Assembly: GCA_022844135.1 (NCBI GenBank)
Contig: JALHMG010000033.1
Span: forward strand, 1-64,000
Reading direction: 5' to 3'
DNA from: Lysobacterales bacterium
GTDB taxonomy: Bacteria; Pseudomonadota; Gammaproteobacteria; Xanthomonadales; SZUA-5
Length of the DNA: 64,000 nt
The position numbers and the translations under genes are program-made. Positions 22,402 through 31,971 of this stretch are shown here, one piece after another (position 1 is the first letter of the stretch; the number at the start of each line of letters is the position of its first letter). The notes beneath the pieces were generated by a model, which saw nothing but the letters and a program-made list of their open reading frames with translations, searched no databases and had not been told where the DNA came from.

Positions 22402-23328
22402 TCAGCGTGCCAGAAGCGCCCTCACCTCAGTAGCGATGCGATCCAGTTCGCGCAGAGGTTGGTAACGCCATTGCGCGGGCTCCGCCCGAAGCGGGCGCAG
22501 TCGGCCGGTTTCGACGAGCTCGCGGTGGAAGTCGCCGAGCTTGCCGAGCGGTACTTTTTCGCACAGCGAATACACCGGCTTGCCGGTCGCCAACGCTTCC
22601 GATTGCATGTTCACCGAATCGGCGGTCACGATGAACCGATCGCCCCACGCCAACGCGCCGCGGTATGGATTCTGACCATCGGCCTCGCTGCTCCAGCGCA
22701 GGTCGCAGTGGATTGCGTCGAGCGCGCGCAACCAATTTGCCGGTGTACGCCGCGAGGCAATCAGAAGCAGCGAGCCCTGGCGTCGCCAACCTTCGACGAT
22801 GTTCGTCAGCCGCGCGAACGATGCCGCGTTGATGGTAACGCCTCGTCGCGGTCCGCCGAGCAGCACCACCGTGCGCGGCGAGGCCAGGCGCGACAGCGGC
22901 GCGTGCGCAATGCGCTCGCGTTTGAGCCAGGCGTCGTTGATGTCGTGCAGGCTGCCAAGACTTTGGACCACGTTATCGCCGCGAAGACCATCATGCGTCG
23001 GCGCCACGACGACATCGAATCGCGCCGGGTCGATTCGCGGATCGAGAATTTGTACGGTCCGTGTGGGTGCGGCGCGCCGGATCGTCAGCAGCGCGCCCGC
23101 TGCGAGACGACCGGCACCGACGGCGATCTCCGGCCACGGCGATGGCCACGGGTCGCGCCACGCAGACACGGCCAACACCGGGCTGAATCGCGGCACCAGA
23201 CTCGCCCATGGCCAGCGTGGCCGCACGCGCAACGTCGCGGCGATGTCGCCCAGGCGCGATGCCAGCGCACACGCCTGGCGTTCGTTGCCTGCCGCTCCAT
23301 CGCTGATGGCCCACACCGACTTGTTCAT
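22402..23328 (-). CDS. ELM1-like (mitochondrial fission ELM1 family) protein
   Basis: 308 residues beginning MNKSVWAISDGAAGNERQA, the hallmark of this glycosyltransferase-B-like family, which takes its name from a plant protein and occurs in many proteobacteria. Other conserved blocks are APTHDG (about 110), VVLLGGPRRG (about 155), LLIASRRTP and FIVTADSVNMQSEALATGKPVY (about 230), which resembles a nucleotide-sugar site. The bacterial function is not known; a role in envelope glycan synthesis is a guess. The frame runs further upstream, but the conserved motif fixes the start. Confidence 0.86.
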   Translation of the reverse strand: MNKSVWAISDGAAGNERQACALASRLGDIAATLRVRPRWPWASLVPRFSPVLAVSAWRDPWPSPWPEIAVGAGRLAAGALLTIRRAAPTRTVQILDPRIDPARFDVVVAPTHDGLRGDNVVQSLGSLHDINDAWLKRERIAHAPLSRLASPRTVVLLGGPRRGVTINAASFARLTNIVEGWRRQGSLLLIASRRTPANWLRALDAIHCDLRWSSEADGQNPYRGALAWGDRFIVTADSVNMQSEALATGKPVYSLCEKVPLGKLGDFHRELVETGRLRPLRAEPAQWRYQPLRELDRIATEVRALLAR

Positions 23329-23391
23329 TGAACGGATTGTCGACTGCTGTGCCCGCATAATGCCGGGCTTCTTGTTGCCCCAGGAACCACC

Positions 23392-23982
23392 ATGAGTGCT
23401 CTCGATACCCATGCCTTAGCCCAATTGTTCGGCGCGGCGCGTACACACAATGTCTGGCAAGACCGGCCGATCAGCGATGAGCTGCTGCATGCGCTCTACG
23501 AGCAGGTGAAATGGGCGCCAACCAGCGCCAACTGCTCGCCGGCGCGTTTCGTCTTCGTCAAATCGCCGGAAGCCAAAGCCAAACTCGACGCAGCCATGGA
23601 CGCTGGCAATCGCGAGAAGACCTTCAAAGCGCCGGTCACGGTGATTGTCGGTGCCGACTATGCGTTTTACGAAAAGCTGCCGCAGTTGTTCCCGCATCAA
23701 CCGGCCGCGCGCTCCTGGTTCGAAGGCAAGCCTGCTGCCATCGAAGCTGCTGCGTTTCGTAACAGCTCGCTGCAAGGCGCGTATTTGATTCTGGCCGCGC
23801 GCGCACTCGGTCTGGATTGCGGTCCGATGAGCGGGTTTAACCAGCAACTGGTGAATGAGACGTTTTTCGCCGGCACCGCGGTCAAGGCGAATTTCCTGAT
23901 CAACTTAGGTTACGGCGATCCGGCCGGCGTGTTCCCGCGCAGTCCGCGGCTGTCGTTCGATGAGGCCTGCAGCGTGGTTTGA
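23392..23982 (+). CDS. RutE/HadB-like nitroreductase family protein
   Basis: 196 residues, the size of malonic-semialdehyde reductase RutE and related putative FMN nitroreductases. Visible blocks are [34 protein letters not shown] (flavin contact region), [27 protein letters not shown] and INLGYGD near the end. Probably an FMN- and NAD(P)H-dependent reductase in the cytoplasm. No other rut genes are present, so a part in pyrimidine breakdown is unlikely to be its sole role. Starts immediately after a divergent gap of about 60 bp shared with the ELM1-like gene. Confidence 0.88.
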   Translation: MSALDTHALAQLFGAARTHNVWQDRPISDELLHALYEQVKWAPTSANCSPARFVFVKSPEAKAKLDAAMDAGNREKTFKAPVTVIVGADYAFYEKLPQLFPHQPAARSWFEGKPAAIEAAAFRNSSLQGAYLILAARALGLDCGPMSGFNQQLVNETFFAGTAVKANFLINLGYGDPAGVFPRSPRLSFDEACSVV

Positions 23983-24074
23983 GGCCTCTACGCCAAGGAC
24001 ATGGTCTGCGCCGGGACTTGATTGGATGCGCGCTTTGATGCACGCTTGCTTCACTATTGATGCGAGGCTGGACC

Positions 24075-24275
24075 GTGCGTACGACCATCACGATCGACGA
24101 TAGCCTGTTCCAGCAGGCTCAGGCGGTGGCCGAGCCGGATGTGGACACGGCTGAACTGGTCCGCGAAGCGATACGCACCTATGTGCGCGTTCAGTCCGCC
24201 AGGCGCCTTGCAGCATTGGGCGGTAAAGCGCCGAAGATGGCGGCTGCGCCGCGTCAGCGCGGGGCGCAGAAATGA
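24075..24275 (+). CDS. vapB: VapB-type antitoxin
   Basis: 66 residues starting (V/M)RTTITIDDSLFQQAQ, the beta-strand/helix opening of VapB (DUF2191-like) ribbon-helix-helix antitoxins. It then has TAELVREAIRTYVR and a basic Ala-rich tail that would wrap the toxin. GAGG seven bases before GTG 24075 decides the start over two upstream ATGs. Its stop overlaps the toxin start by 4 nt (ATGA). Confidence 0.85.
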   Translation: MRTTITIDDSLFQQAQAVAEPDVDTAELVREAIRTYVRVQSARRLAALGGKAPKMAAAPRQRGAQK

Positions 24276-24649
24276 GCGATGTACTGGTCGACACCAGTGT
24301 CTGGGTCGACCATTTTCGCCATGGCAACGCAGGCCTGGTTGCGCTTTTGAATCGCGATGCCGTCATTACGCATCCATTCGTGATCGAGGAAATCGCCTGC
24401 GGCACGCCGCCCGCGCCGCGCGGTCAAACCCTCGCAGACCTGGCTCGGCTGCGATCGTCGCAGCGCGCTACGCACGCAGAGTTACTGAGCTTCATCGAGC
24501 ACAGAAAACTCTATGGACGCGGTTGCGGATTGGTCGACTTAAGCCTTCTGGCAGCCACCACGCTCACGCCCGGCGTGCGTTTGTGGACGCTCGACAAGCC
24601 GCTGAGTGCGCTCGCCCAGAAACTCAATGTAGCCTGGATACAGGCATAA
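24272..24649 (+). CDS. vapC: VapC-type PIN-domain toxin
   Basis: 125-residue PIN-domain ribonuclease: [11 protein letters not shown] gives the first acidic residue, EEIACG the second, and [11 protein letters not shown] plus LWTLDKPL the C-terminal acidic pair. All four expected metal-binding acidic positions are present, so the toxin looks active. Such enzymes usually cut tRNA or rRNA. The module sits between a nitroreductase gene and cysS, an apparent insertion into housekeeping DNA. Confidence 0.9.
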   Translation: MSDVLVDTSVWVDHFRHGNAGLVALLNRDAVITHPFVIEEIACGTPPAPRGQTLADLARLRSSQRATHAELLSFIEHRKLYGRGCGLVDLSLLAATTLTPGVRLWTLDKPLSALAQKLNVAWIQA

Positions 24650-24710
24650 CTACGGCGCCTGTATGGTGCATTTCTTTCAATTGAGCGTTCCGACGAATAA
24701 TAAAAACTCC

Positions 24711-26084
24711 ATGACCATCCGCCTTTACAACACGCTATCGCGCCAAGTCGAAGACTTCGCTCCCGCCGATCCAAATCGCGTGACCATGTATGTGTGCGGA
24801 CCCACGGTCTACTCCTACGCGCACATCGGTAACGCGCGTCCGCCGGTCGTGTTCGGGGTCCTCGCCAAACTGTTGCGCGCCACGTACCCGCGCGTCGATT
24901 TCGCGCGCAATATCACCGATGTCGACGACAGGATCAACGCAGCGGCCGCTGAACTCGGTGTTCCGATCAATGTCATCACCGATCGTTTTCTTGCCGCCTA
25001 CCTCGAAGACACGGCAGCTGTGGGCGTGGTGGGCGAATTCGCCCCGAATCTGGCGCCGCGTGCCACCGAACATATGGCGCAGATGATTGCCATGTGCCAG
25101 CGACTGATTTCCAGCGGCCACGCGTACGCCGCCGAAGACCACGTGTTGTTCTCCGTGGAAAGCTACGATGGCTATGGGCGGCTGTCGCGGCGCACGTTAA
25201 AGGAAATGATCGCCGGCGCGAGGGTCGAGGTGGCGCCGTACAAACGCCATCCGGCCGATTTTGTTCTGTGGAAGCCATCCACGGAGGATCTTCCTGGTTG
25301 GGAGAGTCCGTGGGGCAGGGGACGCCCCGGTTGGCATATCGAATGCTCGGCGATGGCGGAAGCCCATTTGGGTGACACCATCGACATCCACGCTGGCGGC
25401 GCTGATTTGAAATTTCCGCATCACGAGAATGAGGTCGCGCAGAGCGTGTGCGCGCACAGCGGGGCAGAGTTCGCGCGCCTTTGGTTGCACAACGGTTTCG
25501 TCACTGTCGATGGCCGCAAGATGAGCAAGTCGCTCGGCAATACGCTGCTCGTCGATCAGCTGCGGCGTCACGCGCCCCCCGAAGCGCTGCGCTACTTGTT
25601 GCTCAACGCGCACTACACGCAGCCGCTGGATTGGTCCGAAGGCGCACTCAAACAAGCGCGCACCACGCTCGACCGTTACTACGGCGTGTTGCGCGAAGTT
25701 GCCGACGTGCAGGCCGCTGGCGATGTGCGCGCCGATGAGGTGCAACAGGCGCTGTGCGAGGACATCAATACGCCGCAAGCGCTTGCCGCATTGAGCGATC
25801 TCGCGCGCGATGTGCAACGCGCTGAAGGACCGCAGGCGAAGGCTATCGCCAAGGCGCGCTTGCTCGCCGGCGGCGCATGGCTCGGCCTGCTTGGGCAGGC
25901 GCCCGCTGCGTGGTTCCAGGGCGAGGCGAATGAGGACGCGGAACTCGATGCTCTGCTGGCCGAACGCCAGGCGGCCCGCGCCCGTAAGGATTTCGCGCGG
26001 TCCGATCAAATCCGCAATGAGCTTCTGGCCCGTGGCATCGTCATCGAAGACACGCCGCAAGGCGCGCGTTGGAAGCGGGCTTGA
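24711..26084 (+). CDS. cysS: Cysteinyl-tRNA synthetase
   Basis: 457-residue class I aminoacyl-tRNA synthetase that charges tRNA-Cys. [18 protein letters not shown] holds the zinc Cys and the HIGH-type motif (HIGN). WHIECSAMA and the nearby His/Glu residues complete the zinc site. [10 protein letters not shown] is the KMSKS loop. The DALR/anticodon part follows from about residue 330. A short upstream extension of the frame is not conserved. It is followed by two hairpins and then copy 2 of the 160-bp repeat. Confidence 0.97.
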   Translation: MTIRLYNTLSRQVEDFAPADPNRVTMYVCGPTVYSYAHIGNARPPVVFGVLAKLLRATYPRVDFARNITDVDDRINAAAAELGVPINVITDRFLAAYLEDTAAVGVVGEFAPNLAPRATEHMAQMIAMCQRLISSGHAYAAEDHVLFSVESYDGYGRLSRRTLKEMIAGARVEVAPYKRHPADFVLWKPSTEDLPGWESPWGRGRPGWHIECSAMAEAHLGDTIDIHAGGADLKFPHHENEVAQSVCAHSGAEFARLWLHNGFVTVDGRKMSKSLGNTLLVDQLRRHAPPEALRYLLLNAHYTQPLDWSEGALKQARTTLDRYYGVLREVADVQAAGDVRADEVQQALCEDINTPQALAALSDLARDVQRAEGPQAKAIAKARLLAGGAWLGLLGQAPAAWFQGEANEDAELDALLAERQAARARKDFARSDQIRNELLARGIVIEDTPQGARWKRA

Positions 26085-26090
26085 TGCTTG

Positions 26091-26122
26091 CGCCTGAAAG
26101 TTCCTTGCGAATCTTTCAGGCG
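26091..26122 (+). terminator. Probable cysS terminator hairpin
   Basis: Perfect 10-bp stem CGCCTGAAAG / CTTTCAGGCG with a 12-nt loop, starting seven bases after the cysS stop. It lacks a good T-run, so it may only be a weak or Rho-assisted terminator or an RNA-stabilising stem. A second stem (GCGGAGC...GCTCCGC) follows. Confidence 0.42.
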
Positions 26123-26137
26123 GGACAGGCCAAGCCC

Positions 26138-26165
26138 GCGGAGCAAAACGCGATTTTCGCTCCGC
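26138..26165. other. Second hairpin between cysS and the 160-bp repeat
   Basis: GCGGAGC-AAAA paired with TTTT-C-GCTCCGC, an 11-bp stem with one bulge and A/T runs inside it. Could act together with the preceding stem in transcription termination on either strand. The remaining bases to 26214 show nothing else. Confidence 0.35.
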
Positions 26166-26214
26166 GACTTGGTTCGGTTCTATTGCTGGATTTTTCGGCC
26201 GTCAGAGCAACGGT

Positions 26215-26374
26215 CTAGCACGATGTTGAGAAACGCACTTCCTGTGCGTTTCTCAAGTCGCGAGTCCGGCGCATGTCCGGACTCGCTCTCCATTGATCAA
26301 ACACTTACGTGCTTGATCAATGTGCGAACCATCCATGGTTCGCGCTAGCAGGCTGTTTCTCAACAGCCTGCTAG
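26215..26374. mobile_element. 160-bp five-hairpin repeat, copy 2
   Basis: Same length and order of five hairpins as the copy at 12747-12906, with a single base change (G at 26248 for A) that makes the first 13-bp stem perfect. Bounded by CTAG at both ends. The right-hand CTAG contains the stop codon of the AmpG-like gene on the minus strand. Near identity of two copies 13.5 kb apart points to recent movement or strong constraint. Confidence 0.86.
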
Positions 26375-27678
26375 GCCCGCGTATCCGGCACCATCTTTTG
26401 CTGCATCATCCAAAGGAACAGTACGATCCCTGGAATGGCGGCGATGCCGGTTAGCAGATAAAACGGTACGTAGCCGAAGGTATCGATCAGTGCGCCAGCG
26501 CCGATGACGGTGGCAAAGCGGCCGACGACGCTGGACGCGGCAGTGATCAGCGCGAATTGTGCGGCGGTAAAGCGCAGATCGCAAAGCCACGAAAAGTACG
26601 CCACGACGGTGACCCCACCGATACCGCTGGCGATGTTCTCGAACAAAATGGCGCCCGCAAGACCCCAGTTGCTGTGGCCGTATGCGGCCAGTCCTGCGAA
26701 GCTGAAATTGCTGAGTCCCATCAGCACCAAGCTGATTAGCACCGCGTGTTTGAGGCCCATGCGTGTGTACATCACGCCGCCAATGAAAATGCCGATCAGA
26801 TACGCCCAAAAGCCAATGCCGACGTCGTAGAGCGCAACTTCGTCGTTGCTATAACCCAGATCGTTGAGCAGCAGACGAAGCGTCAGTTGCGATAATGTGT
26901 CGCCGATCTTATGCAGCAGCACGAAAGCCAGGATCACCGCGGCGCCGTGGCGAGTGGCGAACTCTTGCAACGGTGCGATGATCGAGATCAGCCATTCTTC
27001 GGGGTTCTTGGGCGCGGCTAGTACGATGCGGCGCTTGGGCTCGCCCAACACAAGAGCCGTGATCATCGCCGGGAGCGCGAACGCGGCGCAGGCCATATAC
27101 GCGTAATCCCAGCCCACACGAGAAGCGAGCAGCAGCGCCAGAGCGCCGGCAACGGCCGAACCGATGCGCCAGCCGTACTGCGACATTCCTGAGCCCACGC
27201 CCAGTTGCTCGGGCTTGAGCGATTCAATGCGATACGCATCGATGACGATATCGAAGGTGGCGCCGGCGATGCCGACAAGAATCGCTGCAACAGCGGTCCG
27301 CTGCAAGCTGGCGGATGGATCGACCAGCGCCAGATTGATTACGGCAGCGATGACCAGCAAGCCGGCGAACAGCATCCACATCACGCGTTGCCCGTAGCGC
27401 GTGGATCCGGGCAGATGCACGCTGTCGACCAGCCATGCCCACAGAACTTTGAAGTTGTATATCAGGAAGGCTAGCGAGAACGCGATGACTGTTCGCCTGT
27501 CGATGCCCTCTTGCGCCAGGCGCGTGGTCAGCGTGGCGCCGATCATCGCGTAAGGAAACCCGGATGAAATGCCGAGGAACAACGCTGCGATGGGTTCGCG
27601 CTGCGTGTATGGCCGTAGTGCGGCCAGCGTGCCGGCGTAAATGCTCACATGGACCCTGCAAACCGTGAGCGGATGCAA
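26371..27678 (-). CDS. AmpG-like MFS permease
   Basis: 435 residues with about 12 transmembrane helices. The start of the core, PIAALFLGISSGFPYAMIGATLTTRLAQEGIDRRT, is typical of AmpG-type muropeptide permeases, which import GlcNAc-anhydroMurNAc peptides for cell-wall recycling. A second AmpG-like block, SYNDEVALYDVGIGFWAYLIG, follows in the middle. The substrate is inferred from family only. The C-terminus ends VPDTRA at a TAG contributed by the 160-bp repeat, so the original protein may have been slightly longer. The first ~10 residues are uncertain; a GTG at residue 11 is an alternative start. Confidence 0.86.
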   Translation of the reverse strand: MHPLTVCRVHVSIYAGTLAALRPYTQREPIAALFLGISSGFPYAMIGATLTTRLAQEGIDRRTVIAFSLAFLIYNFKVLWAWLVDSVHLPGSTRYGQRVMWMLFAGLLVIAAVINLALVDPSASLQRTAVAAILVGIAGATFDIVIDAYRIESLKPEQLGVGSGMSQYGWRIGSAVAGALALLLASRVGWDYAYMACAAFALPAMITALVLGEPKRRIVLAAPKNPEEWLISIIAPLQEFATRHGAAVILAFVLLHKIGDTLSQLTLRLLLNDLGYSNDEVALYDVGIGFWAYLIGIFIGGVMYTRMGLKHAVLISLVLMGLSNFSFAGLAAYGHSNWGLAGAILFENIASGIGGVTVVAYFSWLCDLRFTAAQFALITAASSVVGRFATVIGAGALIDTFGYVPFYLLTGIAAIPGIVLFLWMMQQKMVPDTRA

Positions 27679-27778
27679 ACGCTCGTTAAGTCCGTGATCG
27701 GCATCTCTGGACAGCTCCTAGCATGGCACTGCAAGATTGCGGGATAAATTGTTGTCAACAGGCGTTTTGATCGTCCGC

Positions 27779-28039
27779 ATGCCCGATTTTCTGCTTCGCA
27801 ACATTGATGAGCGACTCGCGATCCGCATCAAGGAGTATGCGCGAGAGAAAGAGCGTCCGCTCAACGAGGCGCTATTGAACTTGCTCGCCAAAGGGCTGGA
27901 GGCGGAGGCCACGCAAACTGCGATGGGCGGCACCCGCGCCATTGAAGGTGAGATGCGCACCTTGGGCGGGAGTTGGAGCGCCGACGAAGCCGGCGCTTTT
28001 CAGGAGGCGCTGCGTGCGTTGGAGCGGATTCCCAGATAG
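27779..28039 (+). CDS. Orphan ribbon-helix-helix (FitA/Arc-like) protein
   Basis: 86 residues from MPDFLLRNIDERLAIRIKEYA, the strand-helix-helix pattern of plasmid-stability antitoxins such as FitA, followed by PLNEALLNLLAKGLEAE. The second half (GGSWSADEAGAFQEALRALE) resembles a toxin-binding tail. No toxin gene follows: trxB converges after 37 bp. It may be a solitary antitoxin or a transcriptional regulator. It diverges from the AmpG-like gene. Confidence 0.7.
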   Translation: MPDFLLRNIDERLAIRIKEYAREKERPLNEALLNLLAKGLEAEATQTAMGGTRAIEGEMRTLGGSWSADEAGAFQEALRALERIPR

Positions 28040-28076
28040 GCGCCTTGGGGAGCCCGACACGGCCTGACCAGCGCCG

Positions 28077-29123
<1,047 letters not shown>

Positions 29124-29654
29124 TCAAGCGGCGCGAGTAGCAATCCAGGCAATCGCTGCAACGGCCAGACTCGAATACACGCCCGCAATCGCATCGTCGA
29201 GCATCGCGCCCAGGCCGCCGCCGAGTTCGCGATCGATGTTGCGCGCGGGCCACGGTTTGAGGATGTCGGCCCAGCGGAACAACACAAAAGCGCTCAGCAG
29301 CATCCAGACAAACGACCAGCCATGCAACGATGGCCAGCAAAGTGCGGCCGTTGCCAACGTCATCCACTGGCCAACCCATTCGTCGATGACGATCGATGCA
29401 GCGTCGTCCTGATTGAGCGCTTTGCACACCCAGCCGCTGGCGATCACGCCAATGCCGAACATCGCCGACACCACGATAGCGTTGGCCCACCACGGCCAGT
29501 GCGCCGCGCCAGACAACCAGAACAACAGCACGACAGCCGCACTGCCGCTGGTGCCGGGCGCAACGGGCGACAGACCGCTACCGAAGCCGCTGGCGATCCA
29601 GCCGTACGGGTGGCGCAGCAGTATTCGCGCGTCGGCGCGGATATCGCGTTTCAT
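29124..29654 (-). CDS. pgpA: Phosphatidylglycerophosphatase A
   Basis: 176-residue inner-membrane phosphatase of phosphatidylglycerol synthesis. It has the PgpA motif GFGSGLSPVAPGTSGS near the N-terminus, IVIDEWVGQW around residue 90 and ILKPWPARNIDRE later, with four hydrophobic segments. It is the last gene of a chain running ribH-nusB-thiL-pgpA in which each start overlaps the preceding stop by 4 nt. Confidence 0.94.
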   Translation of the reverse strand: MKRDIRADARILLRHPYGWIASGFGSGLSPVAPGTSGSAAVVLLFWLSGAAHWPWWANAIVVSAMFGIGVIASGWVCKALNQDDAASIVIDEWVGQWMTLATAALCWPSLHGWSFVWMLLSAFVLFRWADILKPWPARNIDRELGGGLGAMLDDAIAGVYSSLAVAAIAWIATRAA

Positions 29655-30622
29655 GTCCGGAAATGTTCATAGCCGCGCGGGACATCGCGCACGCGCCCAT
29701 CATGATCGAGCAGGTGCACGCCCTGGCCGGGCCCCACGGTGCCGATGCACGTCAACGGCAACTTCAACTCCGTTGCCAGGCGTTCGATGACAGCGGCGGA
29801 CTGCGGCGGTGCGCAGAACGCGAGCTCGTAGTCGTCGCCGCCGAAGGCAAACGGCCACTGCTGCTCGCGGTCGGCGACCACCGTTTGCAGTGCGCGCGAA
29901 AGCGGCAGCAGGCTTACATCAACAACGATGGCCGCTTCGCTCAGGCGCGCAACATGCGCCAAGTCTTGCGCCAGCCCGTCGGAGATATCGATACATGCAC
30001 TAGCGACGCCGCGCAACGCATGGCCTAACGCCACCCGTGGATGCGGTTTGGCGAGGCGTTGTTCGAGTCGCGACTTGGCGAGCTTTCCGGCCTCATCGAG
30101 CGCCGGCCAGTGACCACGCATCGCGAGCGCGGCAGCCGCATCGCCTAGGGTCCCGGACACGTAAACGCTATCGCCAGCGTGGGCGCCGCTGCGGGTCAGC
30201 GCAGTGCCCTGCGCTACTTCACCCATGGCGGTGATCGTAATGCTGAACGGGCCGCGCGTGGTGTCGCCGCCCACCAGCGTCAGGCTATCGCGCTTCATGG
30301 CTTCGGCGATGCCGCGCAGCAACGGCTCGACAAAGCCCATGTCGATGCTCGGCAGCGTCAGCGCCAGTGTGGCGAATCGGGGTGTCGCTCCCATCGCCGC
30401 AAGATCGCTGACGTTAACCGCAACCGCCTTGTAGCCGATATCGGCGGGCGCCGCATCCAACGGGAAGTGCACACCGGCGACCAGTGTGTCGGTCGTCACC
30501 GCCAGCTCGTGCCCGGGTGTGATGGCCAACACTGCGGCGTCGTCGCCAATGCCGATGCGCACGCCATCATCAGCGCCTTGCAGCGCCGCAATGCGTTCGA
30601 TGAGCTTGAACTCCGCGATCAA
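29651..30622 (-). CDS. thiL: Thiamine-monophosphate kinase
   Basis: 323 residues. Phosphorylates thiamine monophosphate to the active cofactor. IGDDAAVL near residue 25 is the ATP/Mg loop of the PurM-like fold. MGATPRFATLALTLP, GGDTTRGPFSITITAMG and DISDGLAQDL are all ThiL landmarks. Overlaps nusB (ATGA) and pgpA (ATGA). Confidence 0.95.
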   Translation of the reverse strand: MIAEFKLIERIAALQGADDGVRIGIGDDAAVLAITPGHELAVTTDTLVAGVHFPLDAAPADIGYKAVAVNVSDLAAMGATPRFATLALTLPSIDMGFVEPLLRGIAEAMKRDSLTLVGGDTTRGPFSITITAMGEVAQGTALTRSGAHAGDSVYVSGTLGDAAAALAMRGHWPALDEAGKLAKSRLEQRLAKPHPRVALGHALRGVASACIDISDGLAQDLAHVARLSEAAIVVDVSLLPLSRALQTVVADREQQWPFAFGGDDYELAFCAPPQSAAVIERLATELKLPLTCIGTVGPGQGVHLLDHDGRVRDVPRGYEHFRT

Positions 30623-31053
30623 CGTTCGGTCTGCCGCGCTGTGCGCGCAAGCTTGTCGAGAATGCCGTTGACGTACGTATGCCCGCCTTCCGCGCCGAAG
30701 TCTTTGGCAAGCTCCACCGCTTCGTTGATCACCACCTTGAAAGGAATATCGAGCCGATGCATCAGCTCATAGGCGCCGAGCCGGAGGCAAGCGCGCTCGA
30801 TGGCGTCGACCAATTCGAGGGGGCGGTCGATCAACGGCGACAAGGCATCGTTGATCGCATCGAAGTGTTGTTCAACGCCAAGCAGCAAGTCGGCAAAGTA
30901 GTCGCCGTCGGCGATGGCCATGTCCTGTTCTTCATTGAACTGCTCAATGATGCGGCGCATCGGCCCGCCGCCGATCTGCCATTGATAGAGCGCCTGCAGC
31001 GCACGACGTCGGGCGCGGCCGCGCTCAGGGAAAGGCTTGTGCGCTTGTTTCAT
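30619..31053 (-). CDS. nusB: Transcription antitermination factor NusB
   Basis: 144 residues. RNA-binding all-helical protein that, with NusE (S10), assembles antitermination complexes on rRNA leaders. RRRALQALYQWQ at the N-terminus, RACLRLGAYEL in the middle and INEAVELAKDFG...YVNGILDKL at the end are the conserved parts. Lies in the usual ribH-nusB-thiL order with 4-nt overlaps. Confidence 0.96.
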   Translation of the reverse strand: MKQAHKPFPERGRARRRALQALYQWQIGGGPMRRIIEQFNEEQDMAIADGDYFADLLLGVEQHFDAINDALSPLIDRPLELVDAIERACLRLGAYELMHRLDIPFKVVINEAVELAKDFGAEGGHTYVNGILDKLARTARQTER

Positions 31054-31523
31054 GAGCCGGCCCTCAGGCGTCGCAGCAGGTTGATTTGTTCGATCACGGT
31101 CAGCGCCGCTTCGCTGCCTTTGTTGCCGGCTTTGCCGCCCGCCCGGTCGAGCGCTTGTTCCAGCGTATCCACTGTAAGCACGCCGAATCCAATCGGAACG
31201 CGATGCGCAGTGCTGGCCTGCATCAAGCCATTGGCCGCGCCACCAGCTACGTAATCGAAATGCGCCGTGTCGCCGCGAATCACCGCACCCAGCGCGACGA
31301 TGCCGGCAAAGTGCTGGCTCGCCGCCAGCTCGTGCGCGACCAGCGGCAACTCGAATGCGCCCGGTACCCGGACCAGTGTCAGATGGTCCTCGCGCACACC
31401 ATGTCGCAGCAGCGTATCTCGCGCGCCAGCGATCAGGCGCTCGACCACGAGTTCATTGAAGCGCGACGCGAGCAGCGCGATGCGGCTGGAGGGTGGCGAG
31501 AAATCGCCTTCGATAATTTGCAT
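31050..31523 (-). CDS. ribH: 6,7-dimethyl-8-ribityllumazine synthase
   Basis: 157 residues from MQIIEGDF. Condenses the ribityl-aminouracil with dihydroxybutanone phosphate in riboflavin synthesis. RFNELVVERL, VRVPGAFELPLVA, GAVIRGDTAHFDYVAG (with the catalytic His) and PIGFGVLTV are diagnostic. The frame extends to a GTG at 31532 that overlaps the stop of the preceding small gene, giving a 160-residue alternative. No other rib gene precedes it here, unlike the common ribBA-ribE-ribH order. Confidence 0.95.
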   Translation of the reverse strand: MQIIEGDFSPPSSRIALLASRFNELVVERLIAGARDTLLRHGVREDHLTLVRVPGAFELPLVAHELAASQHFAGIVALGAVIRGDTAHFDYVAGGAANGLMQASTAHRVPIGFGVLTVDTLEQALDRAGGKAGNKGSEAALTVIEQINLLRRLRAGS

Positions 31524-31528
31524 GGTAA

Positions 31529-31966
31529 TCACACCAAGATTGGTTCGCAGACTCCGGTTCGCCAGCGCTCTACATCGTCACCCACGATGCGCAACGTCCA
31601 TAGAACCGGGAACAAAGAGGAGTACGGCCCACCGAAAAAGCGCTCGAATCGGACTACCTCTCGTCGGGACGGTTTCGCATTCAGGGGCCAATACTCGCCT
31701 TCTGATCCGACGGCGATGGGATCGTAAAAATGCGGCTGACCCGCGCAGAACTCCAAGAACCCGATGCATGAGAACCCGCTCGCGAAACGCAAGTCGCACG
31801 CCACTTGAAAGACGCTGTAGTCGTTTGGATCGGTAGGAAGTTCGCCATCAAACGGCCTGACATAGGTCTCGTCCACTTCTTCTTCGCTGTCGGTTGCATA
31901 GGTCCAAATAGGACAAGTGAGTAGATCCTGTTCGGACAGCCGGTCGATGGGCTTGAGAGCTTCCAT
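31529..31966 (-). CDS. Hypothetical acidic protein upstream of ribH
   Basis: 145 residues, acidic at the N-terminus (EEEVDETY), with many aromatics and no signal peptide or membrane helix. Motifs that could be searched are GELPTDPNDYSVFQVACDL and HFYDPIAVGSEGEYWPL. It begins 5 bp after the oxidoreductase stop and its TGA overlaps the possible GTG start of ribH, so it is wedged into a tight transcription unit. By eye its GC content is lower than that of its neighbours, suggesting recent acquisition. Not recognised; small SMI1/immunity-like proteins have a similar look, but this is only an impression. Confidence 0.65.
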   Translation of the reverse strand: MEALKPIDRLSEQDLLTCPIWTYATDSEEEVDETYVRPFDGELPTDPNDYSVFQVACDLRFASGFSCIGFLEFCAGQPHFYDPIAVGSEGEYWPLNAKPSRREVVRFERFFGGPYSSLFPVLWTLRIVGDDVERWRTGVCEPILV

Positions 31967-31971
31967 CAGAA

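Noticed and set aside
25197..26060. 287-codon frame antisense to cysS
   Set aside because: Shadow of cysS; the sense strand contains the KMSKS and HIGH motifs.
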